Source: Oxytricha trifallax (lineage: Eukaryota; Ciliophora; Spirotrichea; Sporadotrichida; Oxytrichidae). From it: a DNA stretch of 64,000 nt. Both the position numbers and the translations under genes were made by a program. Shown here piece by piece: positions 12,373 through 24,610 of the stretch (the first letter of the stretch is position 1; each line of letters begins with the position of its first letter). The notes under the pieces were generated by a model. It was not told where the DNA came from. It was given only the letters and a program-made list of their open reading frames with translations, and made no database searches. Location of the stretch: the NCBI GenBank assembly GCA_000711775.1, contig ARYC01017974.1, positions 45,741-109,740 of the forward strand, written 5' to 3'.

Positions 12373-13368
12373 TCATATCTTTGAATCGTTTTCAGCTGCA
12401 GCTGCGTCAATATCTCCCTTGCTTACTCTGAACTATCCTCCATCTTTTATTACAAAGGATATAAAATAATATGCAATTAATTTTAATCTTTTATTTTATT
12501 TAAAAATACTAGATCTCTAAGTGTACTTTAGATATTTTTATCATTAAGTTTCTTATCAACAACCTTTCTCAGTTCGACTGCACTTAAATACTTTCTGCCT
12601 AATGCTACAGACATCTTAGCTATATATTCACTTCTGGTTAATCTCTGGTTGTTCTCACCAAATACTTCGTCCAACATTTCATTGTATATTTCCTCATAGA
12701 TTAATAAATAATAATGATGAATATCAATAGATCTCATCTAATTTCTACTCTTCATTTAGCTCTTCATTGTCTTCTAATGACTTTCCCAAGCGAACAGCTG
12801 CAAAATGGTAGCTCATAGTAACTGCAAGTGTAAGTAATCTTGGCATTAAATTCTATATGTCTCTGTCAGTGGCTGCAATCTACTCATTCAAGCCCTCTTA
12901 GACTATCTCAAAGAAAGCGTTGGCACGGGTTCTATCCGATGAAGTGCAATACAAAACTCCAAGTAGTAGCAGACCTCTCACCCAAATTCTTGTTCTATTT
13001 TCTGTTTCATAAGCTTCCTAGGCCGAACCAGGCTTGTTCAGGTCTATTATTGGTTAGGTTATGGGTTTTCCAGTTTTTTACAGATATTTGCTCAATAGGA
13101 CTTTTCTCAAGTCGCTGCCTTCTCGTCTTAATTCTTATGCAAATGATGGACAGTCTTTGAATGATTCAATCAATTGGTTCATTTATAATTAATTAATTAA
13201 ACTATTATTTTTATTCATAGTTATTTCATCATTGTCATCTTCAAAGATTAAACGTTTGACTCTCTCTTCATATTCCTGTAATGACAGTTTGTAGAAGGGT
13301 AATGCTCTCTCAAATTAACCAACTGAACTGGAAAATTCTTCATGTCTTGACGATGCACAGGCTCCCAT
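12373..13368 (-). CDS. Putative N-myristoylated/palmitoylated protein of unknown function
   Basis: The ATG at 13368-13366 gives MGACASSRHEEF. This N-terminus fits N-myristoylation (Gly2, Ser/Thr near 6) with Cys4 as an acylation site, suggesting membrane attachment. An insert at about 13210-13165 is removed, then the protein continues PSFAQELRREGSDLRKVLL..., ...YHFAAVRLGKSLEDNEEL and YLSAVELRKVVDKKLNDKN. An IES with pointer ATCTAT (minus-strand sense) interrupts it near 12700. The C-terminus is ambiguous between about 12530 and 12373. One solution ends GDIDAAAAENDSKI at TGA 12375-12373, but other splices are possible. No known domain recognised; the family seems acidic and helical. Confidence 0.65.
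12702..12732 (-). other. IES, 31 bp, pointer ATCTAT (minus strand)
   Basis: The plus-strand copies of ATAGAT are at 12696-12701 and 12727-12732. Without excision the frame hits TGA. With it, DEIY joins EEIYNEMLDEVFG in frame. Confidence 0.85.
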
Positions 13369-13479
13369 ATCTTTTCTTAAATTTATTTGCAAAATTGTTA
13401 TAATTACTATTTTAGTTTGATGAATTAAAGTTAATTATTAATTTAATATATTATTAAGTATACATACTATCACTCTTTA

Positions 13480-16239
13480 ATGGAATCAACAAGCAGAACT
13501 GTAAACATTACTCATGGAGATCTACCACCTGAGTAATCTGTCATTCCTAAACCCCTATCCCACAAAGACAAGTAAGTTATTGATATTCTTTGTAGATTTT
13601 AATCTGATTAATCTGTAAATAGGTTATTGTTGATGATTGTGAGAGTGGGTGATGAGAGAAGGCACTTGAGAGATGAACATCTAAGGAAACTCAAAGACTT
13701 CCTTTTGCTAGAACAAACTCAATCAAACTACAGAGAGTTAGCTATTGACACCCTGCAAAAGTGTATAAAGAACTTACCTCATAAAGTCATGTTGTATGCT
13801 GCACTAGTCACCTTGATCAACAACTCAAATGCAGAAGGACATGAAATGATTTAAGATTTAATCGAAAGATTAATCTCTGATATTCCTGAATCAATATTGA
13901 TGAGCAGTCAAAAAGCAGACTCAGCCAGTAATCTTGACATTCACGCTAAAAGCATCATGAGATTTATTGGTGCTGCTACTGAATATGGATTGATCAACCC
14001 TTCTTTGACACTTAAGATTATTTAAGAAATTTTCAACTTTGTGGTGAAATAAGATATCAAGAGTGATTTAGTGTTGGAGAGTTTGCTATTTTGCATTTAA
14101 CTTGCTGTAAGATAAATATCTTTTTTTAAATTTAAATTTAGGCTTCTCAATTAAATCAGATAGCTGAGTTCAATGACTTGATTGCATCATTGAAAGGGTT
14201 ATTTGAAAAGAGATCAAATCTCTAACTGTAAAGAAGAAAAGCTTTATTTTCAAATAATAACCTTGAACGCTTGCATGACATTCAAAATTTAGATCACTTA
14301 ACTTAACAATGGCATCATTTCTAACAAAATCCTGATAAGAAAATCCAACAAAGCAGAGTTTTATTATCTGTCTCAGATGAATTCTAGAATGAGCTGAAGA
14401 CTAACAATAAAGCCATCTCTAGTTTTAAAGCAGAGATGAATTTCAGTAAAGTCTTATAAGAATCAACAATTGAATATCGCCATGTTTTAATTTCAAATTT
14501 AATTTTATTATTGTCAACAATAAGATAACTGAAAATTCGCAATTACACGGTTATTTTTCAACCTATCCTTAAAATCCTCTTAATCTTAAACTTGACAATT
14601 CATTAGAACGTGCAATCTTTGAAGACTTAATTGGAATGATTTTGTAATCTTTTGCAGATTCCCAGGAAATGGCTTCTCACAACTTATGGTCAACTTACAT
14701 TCATGATGATTTGAAAAACAGCCAACCACAGTTAATTCTCAATACAATCTTTACAAGATTACTACACTTGCCAAATTCACACAGAAATCCCATTTATAAT
14801 TATTTTATTATATATAAATTATTTTCTATGCTTCAGTTTCCATATCAGTTGCTAACCAGACTAAAGATTAAGAAAGCTTCAAGAATTTCAAATAAATGAT
14901 TGAAGATTCAATAGCATATTACTTCAAAGATTTTTCAAGTTATGACATAGACATCTAGAACAGACTGATAGAATATACCAGTTTTTATATCAGTCAGCAT
15001 GACTTCAAGTTTGATTCTCTTCTTGAGAAATTTGAGAGCAAGGAAGTTGATGAGCAACTTTTCAAGAGACTTTTGATTTCAGTTGTTCGTATGTCTTACA
15101 TCAAGAAGATATAGTCTTCTATTGATGAGAAATATCATGGATATTTGCCAGAGGATAGAGAGTTCTAAGAACCCAAACTGATGTATTGCACCGAATAGTA
15201 GGATAGCCCTGATGCTCAAATCATTCTAGACTTACTAAATCAAAAGGAGACACCTGAAAACTTAAAAGCTGCATTGGCTGGAGAGAATTCAAAGATTGAG
15301 GCAAGTGGAGAACAAATGAAGGAAATCTTTTTAGAATGCATAATTTCAAAAACAAAGAAAAGTTTAGAGCATCTCAAAAGAGTATTTGAGCATTATTACC
15401 AGCATATTATGCAGCCATTCTTCCTTGGAGACACAATTGCAGAAAGTTAAGTGACATTATTGGTTTGAAACATAGTCCTTGATTTTTAATATGTTTGAGT
15501 TATCCTAATCAATTTATTACATATCTCCAGAATTAGTTTTAATATTTAAACTAACTAAGTGACTTTAATTAGAACAATTTGCAATATCTGGATCAACAAC
15601 CCAAAGAAGAATCTTCAAATCATTCAATATATTTTTTAAGGAAAATATTATTTACACCTTAAATTAATATTATTGATTGAGAAACTCTACTCTCTTGGAA
15701 TTATTGTGCCAAAGTATGCTTTAGTATATTCCTTCCAAGCTTTAAATGATCTTTCAGTTAAAGAGCAGCAATCTAATGAGAATATTCACTCTTAGATAAT
15801 TTCACTTTTAGTGAAATCTGTGAGTCACAGACCAAGCCAGTTGTTCACTCTCTACAACTAGAAAGATAACCCTATCTCTCAAAGGGAGAAAGATAGACAG
15901 GCACTTGAAGGGGAAGGAAATGCTGCTAATGCTCATCCTGCTCATTTCGATTTATCCTTGTCCAAAAGATTGGTGATCAAGAATGACGCAGACTTTGAAA
16001 ATCAACACAAGCTTGCTTGCTAAGAGAGGGATGAAGTTATCAAGATGACTACTCAAAGCTACTTGAAACTCATCAATGAGAACTAGAATGGTTTGAAAGA
16101 ACTACAGAGTTAATTTGCTAGACTTCTGAGAGGTTACATTCATTCATTTAGTGGTCCTGCAATCATCGAAGCTGTCACTCAAATGGAGATCCAGAATGAA
16201 ATTGCAAAGGAGACAGTTGAGATCATTAGATCATTGTGA
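13480..16239 (+). CDS. NCBP1: Nuclear cap-binding protein subunit 1 (CBP80)
   Basis: The ATG at 13480 starts MESTSRTVNITHGD; the protein ends ...EIAKETVEIIRSL at TGA 16237-16239. The N-terminal MIF4G-like region matches CBP80: MIVRVGDERRHLRDEHLRKL, NYRELAIDTLQKCIKNLPHK and VMLYAALVTLINN correspond to human LICKVGE, YKSKILRLLCTVARLLPEK and LTIYTTLVGLLNA. The helical middle (ERAIFEDLIGMILQSF) and C-terminal MIF4G-like parts (TICNIWINNPKKNLQII, like the human VANWIFS region) follow. AT-rich inserts or introns lie near 13575-13622, 14105-14140, 14460-14515, 14800-14835 and 15455-15560. With CBP20 it would bind the m7G cap of nuclear transcripts. Length is close to the family norm after splicing. 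Confidence 0.8.
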
Positions 16240-16337
16240 GAGATTTATTTTTAATTAACCTTGATTTTAAACATAATTTGTATTTTTTAAACCTTAAATC
16301 AACTATCATTTAATTATAATTATAATAATCACTAATA

Positions 16338-16781
16338 ATGTTCGCTCAATCGCTAATTCACTCCTGCAACTTCTCGTTTGATGAGCGCAGATATTGGATG
16401 CAATAGAACTCCTCTGAGTTATTCATTGACTAAGCCAATCACTGCGCGACTACTTGCATCACTAATGTGAATGATAGCAATTAATACTCTGAGTAATCCA
16501 GAAGACTGATTTAAAGATAAAATTAAGCACCACAACATCAGCAATAAATAGATCAATAATCACAATAGACTGTGGATTAATAATAACAATAGTAACAAGA
16601 ACAGCAGGTGGAGATATTGAGTGGGAGAGAGCAAGAATGTGTCAGTAATTGCATAGAGAAGATGTTCATTAGTGAAAAGTTACTCAAGACATATTTACCA
16701 TAGAAGTTTGCTAAAATCACTCAAAAAGACATTGAACATAGACTATAGTCAAATCATTATTAAATTATAAATCATTTTTGA
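16338..16781 (+). CDS. Small-Tim-like protein with twin CX3C motif and Gln-rich insert
   Basis: One uninterrupted frame of 147 codons runs from ATG 16338 to TGA 16779-16781. It contains CATTC and CVSNC, a pair of CX3C motifs as in Tim8/9/10/13 chaperones of the mitochondrial intermembrane space. ECVSNCIEKMFISEKLLKTYLP fits the region after the second motif in that family. The odd feature is spacing: known small Tims have about 11-16 residues between motifs, while here about 60 residues, largely glutamine encoded by CAA/CAG/TAA/TAG, intervene. The function (escorting hydrophobic precursors) is inferred from the motif only; a chance cysteine pattern is possible. Confidence 0.55.
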
Positions 16782-16997
16782 ATATAAAAAAATTAATTAA
16801 ATTTAATAAATTATTGTTAAGTTATAAACAACCCTACTGATTCTTATGGAAAATATTTTAGTACTTGATTTCCTTAATTTAATATTTTATGGGTAAATGC
16901 TTATAATAAAATAAGTCATTATAAAAATCTCAATTAGAAACTAAAATATAGATACCTATAATATTTTCATAATACTATTGATAAAATTATATAAATT

Positions 16998-17010
16998 AAT
17001 TCAGAGATAT
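16998..17010 (+). repeat. Scrambling pointer AATTCAGAGATAT (3' half of Ca2+-ATPase)
   Basis: This 13-bp sequence begins the plus-strand MDS of the Ca2+-ATPase. It recurs in opposite orientation at 27158-27170, at the end of the minus-strand MDS block. Joining at the shared copy reads KKQFRDIKDKLKVLARSTPED, the continuous P-domain of the pump. Confidence 0.9.
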
Positions 17011-18203
17011 CAAGGACAAACTCAAGGTTCTTGCTAGATCAACCCCAGAGGACAAATACATGCTCGTCACTGGACTTAAAGAACTAAATGCAGTTGTCGC
17101 TGTCACTGGTGATGGTACAAATGATGCCCCAGCTCTCAAGAAAGCTGATGTTGGTTTCGCCATGGGAATCACTGGTACTGAGGTCGCCAAAGAAGCTTCA
17201 GATATTATTCTTTTGGATGACAACTTCGCTTCAATCATCACTGCAGTCAAATGGGGCAGAAATATTTACACCAACGTAAGAAAGTTCTTACAATTCCAAC
17301 TTACCGTCAACGTAGTTGCTATGTTTATCGTGTTTTTGGGTGGAGTCGTTGTTGCTGATCCCCCTCTTACAGCCGTTCAAATGCTTTGGGTAAACCTTAT
17401 CATGGATACATTCGCTGCTTTGGCTCTTGCCACTGAGCCTCCTTCTGAGAACATCCTTGAAGAGCCACCCTACAGCAGAACTGAAAGAATCGTTACTTCA
17501 GTTATGTGGAGAAACATTGTTGGCCAGGCAATCTTCCAAGCCACTTTCTTGATTGTGATGCTCTTCGCTGGAAAGCAGATTTTCGGAATTAATTACGATG
17601 AAAACACTCCTTTCTACAACGTTGATGCTAATGGAGTTAATACTCCTTCAGAAAAGACCAGACATTACACTTTGATCTTCAACACTTTTGTTTTCATGCA
17701 GGTCTTCAATGAAATCAACTCAAGAAAGCTTGGTGCCTTCGAATACAACGTATTCTCTGGGTTCTTCAACAACTTCTTGTTCATCAGCGTTATTATTCTT
17801 ACTATTGTTGTCCAAGTAATTCTTGTTCAATATGGTGGCAAGCCAGTTAGAGCATGCCCACTTACCTATACTGAACACGGTATCTGCCTTGGTATTCATA
17901 TAATTGAAGTTATTTTATAATCGTTGACTTTAATCATATTTACTTATTGGTATGTTATCATTCTTGCAAGCAGTGCTAGTTAAGGCTTTCTTGCCAATTA
18001 GCTGGTTCAGTAGATTCCAAATGAAGGAAGAGGCAATCTTTAATAGTAACTATTATTTATTAATAATTTTTTGTAATTTATTTATTTGAATGACCGACGC
18101 AGAGGAGAAGGAAGCTTTCACTTCAACTTTCAGAAAGAGTTTCAGACAATCTCACAGAAGATCCAACAACTCAGAGTCACAAAAGAATCTTAAGAAAGAT
18201 TGA
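16998..18203 (+). CDS. Plasma-membrane Ca2+ ATPase, C-terminal MDSs (scrambled, inverted)
   Basis: This block starts at the 13-bp pointer and encodes the end of the P-domain (LKVLARSTPEDKYMLVTGLK, then TGDGTNDAPALKKADVGFAMG). TM5-TM10 of a type IIB P-type ATPase follow (VNVVAMFIVFLGG, AVQMLWVNLIMDTFAALALATE). After the 58-bp IES the frame continues LGMLSFLQAVLVKAFLPISWF. The tail MTDAEEKEAF...SQKNLKKD ends at TGA 18201-18203; the junction just before MTDAEE (about 18040-18090) is not resolved. There is no start codon, and the 5' part is on the opposite strand at 30221-27158. As a unit it cannot make a pump without DNA inversion. The basic Ser/Arg-rich tail could be regulatory. Confidence 0.92.
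17896..17953 (+). other. IES, 58 bp, pointer TTGGTAT
   Basis: TTGGTAT occurs at 17889-17895 and 17947-17953. Excision joins ICLG to MLSFLQAVLVKAF and restores the last TM segment of the Ca2+-ATPase. Confidence 0.9.
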
Positions 18204-18428
18204 GATGCATAATAAAACAACTAAAATTATAAGTTATTATCTTTGTCTTGAGTAAATATCAATTTATACTGTTATGAGCACTTTAAGTAGTCTCAACGGT
18301 ATAAACATATTAGTAAAACAAGCTTAATTTGACACATTTCAAATTTTAATTTAAATTACCATATAAATGTTGTATATCTACAATCTAATTCGTGAAAATT
18401 ATAGAAATTAATATTAAAATATATTAAA

Positions 18429-20396
18429 TCAGAAAAATTGATCCTCATTTTCGCCTATCCATTATTCCTATTAAGGTGGCATGTCATCTTAATTTCTTTT
18501 TGTCATTTTTTATTTAGTATTTTTGGAAATAGGTTGCCCTCTTTAACTTTAATAATTATGAACGTAATTTTTAATTGGGGCTTTCCTCTGATAGTCAATC
18601 AAATCATTATCAATCAATTAATTATTCATATTTGATTTAGTGTTTGACCCCATTGTGTGTTTATTTGTAGGTTTCTTAGCTGATTTAAAGTGATTAACTT
18701 TTTATAGAGCAGGAGGTCTTAATCTTGTTTGAGATGATTGATAACTATCTTGATCTTTTCTCATCCTAATTCCAGACAGTTCCACTTCATGTATTTCGAA
18801 CAAATCATTTGGCTTTGTGTTATATCTAGCAGTAGTAGAGCCCTTTACTTGTTATTACTTTGATGACATAGTGGAATTTTATAAATTCCTGAATTTATTT
18901 GGTGATATTCTAGTAGTTGCTGTACTCTCAAATTAATCCTTCATTCTTCTAGATCTCTCTATTGATTCTTTTTTCTAGGGTGGGGAGCCATTCTATGTCA
19001 ATCCCGGGAATCTCTAGTAAATGTTAAGCTCAACTTCCTTTTCGAACTACTCCCTAATTTTTATTTACTTCTCTCTTTCTCTGTTATTACAGAACTCTCT
19101 GACTAGTCTAGCTATAAACTTGGCTTTCGTCTGTTCGTCAATATCTTCTTAATCAGCCAAAGCTGAAGCTCTTAGTACTGTTTGAGTTGATAATATTTAC
19201 AAGGTTTCCTCACTCAAACTGTCTTGAATTGCTTATTTGGCTTCCTGAGTTTTCTAATCAATCACTTGCACTATACTGAGTAAATGTTTCTCAATTCTCT
19301 TTACAATTTCTTGTCTCATTTTTTCATTATTTTTCAGACTTTGCTGCTAAAGTTAGGTAGCCTTTTTCTTGCTAGTCATCTCCTTGATTTAAGTGATATT
19401 TTTGATAATTTCATTCTTAGCCCCAATTAATTCTTCAATTGTTTGCAACTTCTCTGTAACTGTAAATTCACATTCATCTCTTATTTAGCCTAAGCTTTCT
19501 TGATATTAAAGCATTTGCTATTTTTGTTGCTATTTATCTCTACTTTTTTATCTTACTTGTTTTTATATATTATGTTGAGGCACTACTTGCTGTTGCTTTT
19601 CTTTCCTTTAATTAAGAATTTATTATTATTGCTATTTAATAGCTTGCAACTGTTGAATATCATCACTAGAAGAAGAACTTAAACTGTATTTTCTAAGACC
19701 CTTATTTTACTTATTAATTTTCATAACATTTTAATCACTTTATTTTCTCTATTATATTGCTTGATCTTAATTTGTTTTCTGATAGTTTTGCTGCTCATAA
19801 ATCTAAAATTGACTATTTTTGCGTTCTTTAGTGACCGGTTGTTTTAAGATTTATTTGTGCTACTTTGCAAACATTTTATCAACAATTCCCTCAATATCAA
19901 TATGCTCGCTAAATTATTGCTGTTAACTATCATATGTATTCTGCTCTTCTTTACTGTTTACACTGTCGTATTAATCAGAAAATCTATTTTTATGTTATTA
20001 CAACATTTTCTTTACTTGGTAAGAGTAATCATTGAAGTTTTAGAGGGAGTCTGTTTGGTTATTATCATCAACTGACTATGATTAATAGTTTTTGATAACA
20101 TTGTCTAAGCTATCTTGTACTTGATTGTTCACTGTTCTTCTAACATTTTGATTTTATTTCTAAGCGTTCTTTTGCTATGTCTTAAACTTTGAAGATTGTT
20201 ATTAGTCAGTCTTTTAATTAGTAACTTCCTCGGCTACTGATTATTGCTGAGTTGTATTTTAATTACTATCGTCTGAAACTGAAGAGGAATTATTTAAGTC
20301 ATTAGATGAATCAGAGTTATAAATTTCATTTAAGATTGAAGATTCTTTGACCACCCACTTGCTTAGTCCATTCATTCTTTCAACAACTATAGCCAT
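18429..20396 (-). CDS. Gln-rich protein of unknown function, uninterrupted
   Basis: The frame runs without a TGA from ATG 20396-20394 (MAIVVERMNGLSKWVV) to TGA 18431-18429 (...QQEQWIGENEDQFF), 655 codons with no IES or intron evident. It is rich in Gln (many TAA/TAG codons), Asn, Ser and Lys. A coiled-coil-like central part (about residues 300-440: QYQESLGQIRDECEFTVTEK, IIKNITQIKEMTSKKKATQL, EETLQILSTQTVLRASALAD) precedes a disordered C-terminus. No domain is recognised. Its start overlaps by a few bases the likely stop of the same-strand gene upstream. It lies in the gap between the two Ca2+-ATPase halves. Confidence 0.75.
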
Positions 20397-22221
20397 ATAA
20401 TGTGATTAATTATGTTTATTTACGTTTGTCAAAAGGAGCTTAGCCTGATATAGCAAATAAATACATGTCATCATCCAGGTTTTACTGACTTGGTTCTATC
20501 TCAACTAGATCATTTAGTATTCTTTTCTGTTCAACTCTGCGTTTTCTTTCCTCCCTAAGTAACACCTTAATAAAAGTACTATTAACTTACTTCTTGTAGA
20601 GTCTGTTGTTCATTTCCTTAGATAGAGGTTGAGCAAGTGTTCTTGCAGATGGTGCCAAATCTCTATAAAAGTTAATATCTACTATTTCTGCTTAGTCCAA
20701 ATTATTGATTGATTAATGAGATGGATCTGTAATTTGAACACTCGGCTATAAATTATAACCTGCGATGGATGCCTGTGGTTAAATTAGCACATTAGTTGAG
20801 ATGGGGTTTATCTAATCCTTTGTCAGGATTTAAGAACTCTAATCCAGTTTATCACTGAAAATTTAGGTTATGACAGTAAGCTGCTTTTATTTTCTTTTTT
20901 TAGAGATACTTTAGTCTTCAGTTACTTCCTCAAGAATTTATGACTTGAAATTATTAAATCTAATCTAAAGCTGCTCATCAGAATATAGACTGACAGTTTA
21001 TTGTTTTAATAACAAATAATACATTTTAATAAAATATCAATGCTTAAACATCTTTTGAAATATTAATTTAATTTGTTTTAAAATTATCTGAGAGATTTAA
21101 TGATTGTTTGTACTTAAATTTTAATTATCAATATTACTTTCTCTAAATAAGGGAAAGATATAAATATCGTATACTTTGCATTTCTTAATATTAATATGCA
21201 CTTTTATCGAGTGAATTCTCAATAGCAACAATAATTTTATAATTTATTTTGAATTAATCTACTATTGCAATAACTATCTTCATCGTCATCTTTGACTTTG
21301 ATATTACTTGGTAAGTTGAAGATACTCTCAATATTGATGGATGATGGATCCAAGTCAGTGATGTCTTCAATCTTTTTCTTCAGTCTTATCCAGTCCAGTT
21401 TCTCATTGAGAATCTAGTCTCTCAAGTCATTTCTATCTTTTTAATCTTGTTTCTTGCCTTTCATTGCTAAATGTTCTTAAATAGCTGTTGTATGTGCGTG
21501 TAGCTAATGGCTTTCTGTGTTTAATTATAGTCCTATGGTCCCAGTTGGGATGTCATGCAGTCCTCGGGGTTGATTCATTTTCTGTTCAAGCAGCTGATTA
21601 TAAAAATTAACAAGTAATTTACTTAGTTATTAAAGTATACTGAACTAGGTAATCTCATTCCCAATGCTTTAAGCTACTTATTTCGCAATACTAGGCTTGA
21701 AATAATTATACTGTTCCTGTTCCTTCACTAATTCATTGAGGTAATTGGATACATTGTGCATTTTATTCTCGAATTATTTTAATTCAGCATCTTGTGAGCT
21801 ATCCATGTGCATCAACTGGGTGCTGTATTTATTAATTTCATTAAACATCATCCCGCCATTAGCAATGTTATCAAGGAAATTGAAATTAGAATTTTAATAG
21901 GGATAGGATTAGTTGTAAGAACTTGAGAATTAAGATTGGTAATTTTGTGCATTGAGTTGAGGTATGGGATTTAGTTGATTAGTTGGGCTTGACAATGAAA
22001 TCTCCATTAAATTTAGTTGCCTCATAAACTCCTCTTTCGTTGATATAAAAATTGCAAATATGGTATTTATGCAGCCTATTTTATTATAGATCAAGTTAGT
22101 TTTCTTAAATTGTAACTTATTTTTCTTCTTTTAAAGAGGATTAGATTTTACCAAAAGTAAGCTGGTCTCTTACTCTATTACTATAGACTTTATCAAATTG
22201 TAAGGGTTCAAAAAGCGACAT
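20380..22221 (-). CDS. Coiled-coil/low-complexity protein of unknown function
   Basis: The ATG at 22221-22219 gives MSLFEPLQFDKVYSNRVRDQ. An insert or intron shifts frame near 22080-22050, after which MRQLNLMEISLSSPTNQLN and a helical stretch (KMHNVSNYLNELVKEQEQYN) follow. Another insert lies at about 21665-21600. Coding resumes with MNQPRGLHDIPTGT and KLDWIRLKKKIEDITDLD to about 21255. After about 210 bp of AT-rich DNA, a further block (about 21010-20430) reads SDEQLQIRFNNFKSQILEEV ... KVLLREERKRRVEQKRILND. A stop in that frame falls at 20382-20380. That both parts form one gene is inferred from strand and order. No known domain. Confidence 0.55.
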
Positions 22222-22652
22222 TGATTTAATCAGAAATAAATATTAATAGAAATGAAACTTATAAAATTAATAAGGATTTAATTAAAGAGAGTGAAATAAT
22301 TGATCAGTTTTAACATATAAGTGGATACCTCCGTTTAACAATTTAAATTAAATTTGTGAGACATAATGATAACTTCTAATTCCGACACATCTCTTTAAAA
22401 CTAAATTTCTGTCACAAAAACCCCTGCTACCACTACCAACTTAGAACTGTAATCCTCTCATTTTCCACACTAAATTTAAATATATATACATAATCAATTC
22501 TACATTCCAATTTTGAATTAAATATATTATGATTTTATTCTTTATTTGAACACTAGAGAGAAACACAGACAGAGATTGACCATTCTATAAGTCAATTAAT
22601 ACATAGTGGTAGTTAAGTAGCAGTGAATCAGCAAGATTTTACCGGGTACAAG

Positions 22653-24610
22653 ATGCAAGAGAACTATTTCAATCAGATGTTTCAGAGCCCACTCCCACAG
22701 GTCAAAGTTGACATTAATGCCGCATCATGTAACTTAGACAAATTTCACAGCGAACAGCAAAGATGCAATTTGACTTAACTCGAACAAAATACCTAAGTAT
22801 AAAATTTTGGCTTATACACACAGAAAAATTTTGGCTCCAACGAATGTGAATCTAATTTATAGAACTTAAAATGTTAAATTACTAATATTTCTATTTGGAT
22901 AAAATTTAAAATCAGGGTAGTTTTCGAATAAGATGGAATCTCTAAATACCGCTCTCACCTCTGACGACGGTGGTACCTCTTTCTAATCTACCATGAATTA
23001 AGAATAACTTTCTGTGAGGCACCTTACTGCTAAGTCTAGTGGCATTGCACTTGATTCAGATGATAACAATTCGGCAAGGACAATCATACAACCTCACACT
23101 GATGAGGACACAAAAGCTACTTCTGAAGAGGATTCTCCCTAGCCTCAAAGAAGTGGCAATTACTTCAAGAATTACAATTATTTACTTTGTATTTAAATTT
23201 AAGAAAGAGGAGTAGGAAGAAGCGAATTCATAAATGATGATGCAACAAATAATAAACCCTACTACTCTTGACTTTGACACTACTTCCCAGGATATTGGTC
23301 AAATTTAAGATTCAAATCAAGAAGAAAAGAAAGAGGAGTCATAAGAGTACGAGTCTCTCATCAAGTTAACTCAGTGCAAAACAGGCAAGGTGTCGAAGGA
23401 AGATTACACTTTGATTCAAGTCATTGGAACTGGCTCTTATGGTAAAGTTTTGTTGGTTAAAAAGAAAACTAATGGAAACTTGTATGCCATGAAGATTCTT
23501 AAGAAAAAGCAAATCAGGAAGCAGAAGCAAGTCAAGAACACTTGGACTGAAAGAAAAATTCTTGAGAAAATCGATCACCCCTTCATAGTCAAGATGAATA
23601 GTGCTTTTCAAACTGAGAAGAAATTGTTCTTTGTTCTCGATTACTGTCCTGGAGGTGAACTATTTTTCTATATTAGCCAAATTGGAAGATTCAAAGAGCA
23701 ATCTGCCAAGTTTTATGCTGCTAATATACTTTTAGCTTTAGAATGCTTGCATGAGAATTTATATTAAATGCTATATCAATACTAAAAAATTCTTTTTATA
23801 CAAAGTAATATTTTTTATTAAGAATGGAATCATATACAGAGAGTAAATTTAATATATCCTTTATACTTTTTTATAGCTTGAAACCTGAGAATATTTTGAT
23901 TGACAAAGATGGATTTGCTAAGCTCACTGATTTCGGATTATCAAAAGATAACTTCATGGGTGACCAGCTCGCAAACAGTTTCTGCGGAACTGCCGAGTAT
24001 CTTGCTCCTGAAGTGCTTAACAAGAAAGGCTATTCCTACTCTTGTGATTGGTGGAGTTTCGGTTGTGTGGTATACGAAATGTTGTCTGCTATACCACCAT
24101 TTTACTCAAAAAAGCGAGCAGAAATCTACGATAAGATTAAGTTCAAGAATCCCAATTTCTATCACTATCACTCAGCAACAGCAACTGACTTAATCAGCAA
24201 GCTTCTTGATAAAGATCCTTCTAAGAGATTAGGATATCAGAGTGATGCTCAAGAGATAAAAGAGCATCCATTTTTTGCTGACGTAGACTGGGATAAAATG
24301 ATGTTAAAGTAATTAGCGACACCCTACAAGCCTATTCTAGAGGGCAAAGACGATACGAAGCATTTTGATTAAGATATTTGCAACATGCCTATTGACTCAC
24401 CCGTTGAAGATTCTTTTGGTAACTAGTAGAGTGACTGCAGAAGCAGCAACCTCAATGCATAAAAAACATACAATTGATTAAATTTTTCTTTATAATGACG
24501 ACTTTGAAGGGTTCAGTTTCGTTGCAGAGACTTTACTCTCTTCTCCCAACTATCAACAATAGAACAATTTGAATTTGTAATTCAACATAAATATCAACTA
24601 AACCCAATGA
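22653..24610 (+). CDS. AGC-family serine/threonine protein kinase
   Basis: A disordered N-terminal region starts at MQENYFNQMFQ (ATG 22653), with inserts at about 22800-22930 and 23170-23225. The kinase domain begins DYTLIQVIGTGSYGKVLLVK (23405). It has YAMKILKKK (VAIK lysine), TERKILEKI (helix-C Glu), the spliced catalytic loop YRDLKPENILID, LTDFGLSK, and FCGTAEYLAPEVL with the activation-loop Thr. A hydrophobic motif DDFEGFSF sits near 24510. The hydrophobic motif and FCGTxEYLAPE define the AGC group (PKA/PKB/S6K-like). The catalytic loop is split by one IES and one intron. The assigned stop is TGA 24608-24610, though a parallel open frame to about 24860 (EKVTSKMLSAVDVN...) hints at an extended C-terminus. 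It lies between the Ca2+-ATPase halves. Confidence 0.85.
23759..23825 (+). other. IES, 67 bp, pointer AGAAT, inside the kinase catalytic loop
   Basis: AGAAT repeats at 23754-23758 and 23821-23825. Removal joins LHEN to GIIYRD, rebuilding the approach to the HRD-type loop. Confidence 0.88.
23843..23876 (+). other. GT-AG intron, 34 bp
   Basis: The intron starts GTAAAT and ends TTATAG. Splicing joins AGA GA to C TTG AAA, giving YRDLKPEN. It lies only 17 bp after the preceding IES. Confidence 0.9.
24475..24496 (+). other. IES, 22 bp, pointer AAT
   Basis: AAT occurs at 24472-24474 and 24494-24496. Removal avoids an immediate TGA and joins TYN to DDFEGFSF, the AGC hydrophobic motif. The short pointer makes the exact boundary less certain than the excision itself. 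Confidence 0.7.

Noticed and set aside
12840..13160. Plus-strand 106-residue ORF
   Set aside because: It is the complement of the MGACASS protein, whose frame has consistent composition and start; the plus-strand reading has no domain.
17060..17920. Plus-strand ORF treated as a complete gene starting at MLVTGLKELNAVV
   Set aside because: This Met is inside the conserved P-domain of the Ca2+-ATPase. The real upstream sequence is on the other strand, joined by the 13-bp pointer.
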